In this document: positions 58,938-64,000 of the stretch, in pieces
How positions within the stretch are numbered: the stretch's first letter is position 1
Layout: each line of letters starts with the position of its first letter
NCBI RefSeq assembly: GCF_950023065.1
Contig: NC_088681.1
Coordinates: 49,944,836-50,008,835 of the forward strand
Length of the DNA stretch: 64,000 nt
Direction of reading: 5' to 3'
Source of the DNA: Planococcus citri
Taxonomy: Eukaryota > Arthropoda > Insecta > Hemiptera > Pseudococcidae
Notes under the pieces: model-generated
What the model was told of the DNA's origin: nothing
Seen by the model: only the letters and a program-made list of their open reading frames with translations
Database searches by the model: none
Translations under genes and position numbers: made by a program

Positions 58938-60025
58938 TAGTCCAAGAGCTATACCACTGTGATTGGGCCGAAATAACTGAAAGCTGGGTATGGTCTCAAA
59001 AGTTAGTATACATACCCTTATTTTGAAAGCACTTGGTCTGCCGATCCGCAGCTGCTGCTTTAAAGCTCAGTGAAAGCTCGAAAGTTCAAAATTTTTCTGA
59101 ACTTTCAGCTGAGAAAACTGATGGCTAAAATTGGTGCATAATTATAGCATTTTTCGCGCTGAATCCGAATATATCGGTCTGCCGACCCATAAGTGCCGCC
59201 AAAGCCCCGCCAGACTGGGTCAAAATGGGAGCAAATTTGACAAATTTCATGTTTTTGGGCTAAATTCTCATAAAAAGCCACAAAATCGGGTTAAAAATTA
59301 TTTTCAAGCAGTTTAACGGAATGCTCTATGGCTAAGATGATTTTTAGGCACCGAAATTTTTCAAAATTTTCATTTTTTGGGGGGTGGGGCGTTAGGGGAG
59401 TATTTATGAATTCAGCAAATATGGCCTTGTGATATATCAAAATATATGTTTTTTGGGTCGTAGAATTCAATTATGGCAATATTTTTCACATTGGAGGAAA
59501 ATACGGTCACAAAATATATATTTTGATGTATCACAAGGACATATTTGCTGAATTCATAAATACTCCTCTCACGCCCCACCCCCCAAAAAATGAAAATTTT
59601 GAAAAATTTCGGTGCCTAAAAATCATCTTAGCCATAGAGCATTCCGTTAAACTGCTTGAAAATAATTTTTAACCCGATTTTGTGGCTTTTTATGAGAATT
59701 TAGCCCAAAAACATGAAATTTGTCAAATTTGCTCCCATTTTGACCCAGTCTGGCGGGGCTTTGGCGGCACTTATGGGTCGGCAGACCGATATATTCGGAT
59801 TCAGCGCGAAAAATGCTATAATTATGCACCAATTTTAGCCATCAGTTTTCTCAGCTGAAAGTTCAGAAAAATTTTGAACTTTCGAGCTTTCACTGAGCTT
59901 TAAAGCAGCAGCTGCGGATCGGCAGACCAAGTGCTTTCAAAATAGGGGTATGTATACTAACTTTTGAGACCATCCCCAGCTTTCAGTTATTTCGGCCCCA
60001 TCACAGTGGTATAGCTCTTGGACTA
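58938..60025. mobile_element. 1.1-kb foldback element, near-perfect palindrome
   Basis: Ends are TAGTCCAAGAGCTATACCAC (58938 on) and ...GTATAGCTCTTGGACTA (ending 60025). Left and right positions sum to a constant (118963) over the arms, so the arms align without indels. A 61-codon frame in the left arm (59131-59316) is repeated identically in the right (59647-59832). The arms reach about 59457 and 59510 around a ~50-bp loop. Terminal TA fits a TA duplication. There is no transposase. Near-identity implies recent insertion or arm conversion. Confidence 0.9.
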
Positions 60026-60479
60026 TTTTGAATTGATGGATTGATCTTTCGAAAATAGTTGTATGTACCTACACCGAATTTTCTGTTGCTTCGATCAATT
60101 TCTATTCCTTAAGTCAAATTCTTTTTTTTCCCAAAGCAGTGGAGAAATCAACTAAAGTTATTCCTGGAAGATCTAGATCTGTTGGAAGCATGAAATCTGA
60201 TTTTGAGATCTCTTGAAAAGGGACCTACACCGAGTATATTTTTTGAGAATGAAAATTTTCTGCTTTTTAAATTTACTAAAAGGAGTGTACTTACTTGATT
60301 TTTGAATTTTCAAAAATTCGTCGAAAATTAAAAAATAAATCTAGAGAGGGAGGTGAATTTTAGTCGTGAAAGTTTCAAAAATGCTTTCACTTGTGTTCAA
60401 AAGAGGTTTTAAATAAAAATGTTGTATTCTAATTTTTGTTAAATTTTAAGTTAACATCTTTTCATGCAATTTTTCCCAA

Positions 60480-61400
60480 AATTTACTAAAATTTCATTTC
60501 TTTCTGAAAATTTTTTAAAATTTTTATGATTTTTTTTGAAATTTTTATATTATTTTACGTGTTGCTTTTTTTCATCCGAATCTTGAAAAATTTCACTAAA
60601 ATTTTCATAGAGTTTCATTTTTTTTCGAGTTCTTATATCATTTTAAAATTGCTGAAATTCTACCCGTTTTTGGCTGTTTATGGTGTCTTTTATTTAAAAT
60701 ATGTTTCAATCGTGTTTTTATGCCATTTTTCATGCAAATTTCTCTACATTTTGACAAATTTTGTCAGAATTCTTTCAGTTTTCTGTGATTTTTATCGACT
60801 TTAATTCAATTTTTGTGATTTTATTTCGTTTTACATATTTTTAGCTCTTTTTCACCAATTTTCATCAAATTTTATTGAAATTTAGTGATTTTTTTTTGTT
60901 AATTTTAGTCGATTTTTATGATCTTTTTTCAATGTTTTAATACCACTTTACGTACTTCTTCTTGCAATTTTTTGGGAAATTTCACTATTACTGTACTTCC
61001 TGTTCATTTTCCTTTATTTTGATATTTTTTTGTGTAAATTTTTATGCCATTTAAAGTTTTTCGATACTTTTTCGTAAATTTTTGGGAAAAATCCCTAAAA
61101 TGTTAATTTGTTTGTGGTATTTTTTATGGATTTGTACGCTTCAACTTGTGATTAGAAGATTTTTCGAAAATATTTTGTGCAGTTGTTTCAATTTCTTTTT
61201 CTGCAATTTCGTCCAAATTTCTTCAGTTTTTTGTGATTTTCATAAAAGTAATGATTTTTGTGTTTTTTTTACCATTTTACATATTTTAAACCCTTTTTAT
61301 GCAAGTGTTTCCAAATTTCGCGGAATTTTTATTATTTTCTGATTAAGGTAGTAATTTTTACTGTAGGTAATGCTTTTTTCTTGTTTTTATGAAAAAAGTT
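60480..61400 (+). repeat. T-rich degenerate DNA
   Basis: The plus strand is dominated by T with recurrent TTTTATG, CAATTTTT and TTTTTGTGATTT words, similar in style to ABCH intron 14. The Phe-rich open frames are composition artefacts. Confidence 0.6.
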
Positions 61401-61439
61401 GTGAATCAGATCTCTAAAAGATCTATTTTATTGACTCGT

Positions 61440-61760
61440 TTTCATAATTTCGATCGATCTTGAATTGTTCGTGTTTATGCGAACGGTTTCAACTTGACCT
61501 TTATGAATCGTTCTAATTAAATATCTGAGCTGAATTTCACAATATGAAATTGAGCTGACAATGAGATTTCATCATTCGCGAACGACCCCATCAACGTGAA
61601 TCTTTTCCGAAATTAAATTACTCTACGAGCTCGAGAACTACAAATAAATAGGTTACCATTCTATTCAATTTCTAATGAAATTCTTCGTTGACAATCAAGT
61701 CGTTCACAAACGATTCATTCAATCATGGGAGATATCGTTCACGAACGACTGAATCTTTTT
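61440..61760. repeat. Small cluster of the TTCGTGAACGA palindrome family
   Basis: ATTCGCGAACGACC, GTCGTTCACAAACGATTC and ATCGTTCACGAACGACTGAA occur within about 200 bp, a third location for the motif of the two large satellite fields. Confidence 0.6.
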
Positions 61761-64000
61761 TCTTCTTCCAGAATTTGTAAAAGAGAACGAAAATTAAGGA
61801 GGTAGAAAATGATTGATTTGAGCAAGTTGATTACCTTTCTTCTTCTCCTTCTAAAGGGTGAATTCATTGCTCGATATTTGTTGTCAGAACTAATAAAAGT
61901 CTCATTTAAACATAAGAAAGTATCGATTCATAATTACTTTTCATGTCCTTGTGTTTTGAGAAATTGCAGAGAAATAATCAAAGCTGAACTTGGGTTTCCA
62001 CTTTCCAGTTTTTTGTTCTCTTTACAAAATAAAAATGTGAGTGAGGGTTTGACGAGTTTCATTATTTGTATTTTAAATTGTTGGATATTTTTCACCTTTA
62101 ATCGGGTAGTCAAACTGGAAAGAAAATTATTGAAAGACAAGAAGGTGTAATTTGGGTACCAAAAATTCTGAACTTTGATGAAAATTTTCCAATTTCCTCA
62201 ATTTTTGGAGTTTTTTTTAAAAATAAATTTCCCATCAAGAATCAAATGTTTTCTGTTTGATGATTAATTTGATCAATGTAAAATGAAGAAGAGTAATATT
62301 TTTGCATTGAAACAGAATTACATGTGCCTATCTTGTGAAGCTTTTGTGTTTTTGAATGATGAAAAATGTATGTTATGTCAAGACTCAAGAGTCAAGATGA
62401 AGTGCAAAATGGTATTCAGAAAATGTGCTCAAGGGTTAAGAAAGATGAAGTAGGAGGGTCAGATAGGATTAGATTATCTTTATTAGCTTATTTTTCATGT
62501 TTCGTATATTGAAGGAAGACTTGAAAAAAAGTAATAGAACAGCTGAGTCTAAAAATGATAAATTTTTGAGGATTACGACACGTCGAGTAAGAAATTAGTA
62601 TCGAAGAATATCTGATTTTGGACTATTTTCTGAGAAATTGTTTTGTTTTTTTCAAAATTATTCTTTTGAAGTAGTTTTTTGTCATTATGGTAATAATTCC
62701 CCCTCCATCCCATACTTCTCTCCTTTATGTTTACTTTTACAATACAGATGGAGCTAATCTCCTATCGACTCAAATTACACAAATTTCGCAAAGAAATGAA
62801 ATATGCTGTTTAATTTACAACTTTTGAAATTTCATTAGGTGCCTATTTATAATTTTTTATCCTCATGAAAATGTTCAATTTGCTCTGTGGTATTTCGGGC
62901 GTGTATTTTCCAGGCTTAATTTCCTTTCATTTTCTGCTCGAAAAAAAAAATAGTTGTTCATTCAAGATATGAAATTTTTTCTGTCTTGTTTTAGGTACCT
63001 ATATTTCATCTCATGAGTTTAAATTCATTCTTTCGTCGGTTCAATCAAATAAAATTCGGCCATTATGTCAAAGCCACTTTCAACAATTTTTTTCGTAGAT
63101 TTTTCGATAGCAGGTTAGGTACTTGATTAACCGCATACCTCCTTCCAAACCATTCACAATGTCGAAAAAAATTATCAAATTATTTTTATTGCATAACTTT
63201 GCTCTCATACACAGTATGCGTTCCTGCTTGTTTATAAATCACAACCAGTTTATATTTTTTAAAAAAATGAAAAAAATTGAATACACTAAAAAAATGTCAA
63301 GTACGTACTTCAATCTTGTGAAAAAATTGTCGTCGATGAAATGTACACAAAACTGCACTGTATTGATACAACCGCACTGAATTTAGAAAAAATTCACGAC
63401 ACAAAATCGACGCGATATGCAAAATAAAAAAATAGATAAACACCGGAAAAACAATGGAAAATGATCGAAAATCAAATAGTGAATTTGCGCAAAATTGCGA
63501 ATAAGTAAACGGTACGAATAAAAACGCTAAGTAATATTATCGTAACTCGTCGAACACATGCACATTGCACTCACACAAGTAGATGTGCTAATTCATTTAT
63601 GAGAACTTGAAATAGAGGTATACAAGTATACAGGTATACGACTCGGTGTTACGACTTAACGAGGGAAGAATCAGCAAGAACTAGACAAATATCCCTCCTT
63701 CGACGACTCGCCGAGAACCTCTATTACGAGTATACCCATTCCAATTTCCAAGACTGTAAACAACCTAGAGAGGTGCTGTGGTGTTGTTTTTGCGAAGAAT
63801 TTTATTTTTTCTTCTCTTCGGCTATGTATTAGGATTCCCTATTCCATTAATTATTCGAGTTTTTTTTTTTTGTTGATAGGCTGATATGGGATGTTTTTTT
63901 GCGGTATTACCTATGAGCTTGGGCGAGATTTTGTTGCTGGATGGAAGTGATGGAATGTCGAAAGTGTTTTGGTTTGTTTTTTGAAGTTTTGAAGTTTGAG
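61761..64000. other. Right-edge DNA, nothing assigned
   Basis: A/T-rich to about 63100, then more complex unique DNA with TACGAG/GTAGGTA words. One 113-codon plus-strand frame (61809-62150) has no recognisable domain or splice support. It could contain the distal promoter of ABCH, but I see no specific signal. Confidence 0.4.

Noticed and set aside
59131..59832. Identical 61-codon frames on opposite strands
   Set aside because: The frame is duplicated because the two arms of a foldback element are near-identical. Conservation comes from the palindrome and not from coding selection.
61809..62150. 113-codon plus-strand open frame
   Set aside because: Leu/Phe/Lys-rich composition, no motif and no promoter or splice support.
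1..64000. CRISPR arrays, bacterial operons or phage genes
   Set aside because: Spliced eukaryotic gene structure, poly-A tails and MITEs throughout. The tandem repeats have long diverged units and no spacer logic.

Overview
This is eukaryotic, AT-rich nuclear DNA, almost certainly from an insect. A sap-feeding hemipteran of the mealybug/scale type is my guess, based only on general composition (frequent GTAGGTA, GTACCTAC and TACGAG words) and not on any diagnostic gene. Coding sequence is sparse. Nearly all of the reliable coding capacity belongs to one minus-strand gene of 17 coding exons spread over about 52 kb (54059 down to 1903). It encodes a complete half-size ABC transporter of the insect ABCH family (often labelled ABC transporter G family member 20/23-like). 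I rebuilt it exon by exon: every junction has GT/AG borders, the phases agree throughout, and the joined frame is 794 codons plus a stop with every nucleotide-binding motif intact. A second, small minus-strand gene at the left edge (771 down) encodes the start of a secreted cysteine-rich protein and probably continues beyond the window.

Layout from left to right: 1-771 secreted Cys-rich gene; 1090-1230 a probable poly-A-tailed retroelement end; 1249-1902 ABCH 3'UTR; 1903-7877 exons 17 to 7 in tight order, apart from a 3.3 kb T-rich intron holding a ~125-bp tandem repeat; 7878-18479 intron 6, with a ~180-bp tandem array, a CRE-like palindrome and a ~365-bp satellite built on CGTTCGCGAACG-type palindromes; 18480-24046 exons 6 to 3, with two foldback/MITE elements in intron 5; 24047-29647 intron 2, with a further TIR element and T-rich minisatellite; 29648-29837 exon 2; 29838-54025 the 24 kb intron 1; 54026-54059 the short first coding exon; 54060-64000 upstream non-coding DNA with a 1.1 kb near-perfect palindromic element.

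Intron 1 is a transposon and satellite graveyard. It holds a 1.5 kb foldback element, a LINE fragment carrying two independent nested insertions (one of which has itself been hit by a pogo-like MITE), a GC-rich hairpin, a second and larger field of the CGTTCGCGAACG palindrome, and two weak hints of a plus-strand transcript (a TATA/Inr pair and a well-bordered exon-like block).

Biologically, the only assignable function is lipid or hydrophobic-substrate export by an ABCH transporter, which in insects is tied to the cuticle barrier. The most novel material is the repeat architecture: four long foldback elements, several of which share end sequences, and a dispersed 12-bp perfect palindrome that occurs ten times in two separate satellite fields inside introns of the same gene.
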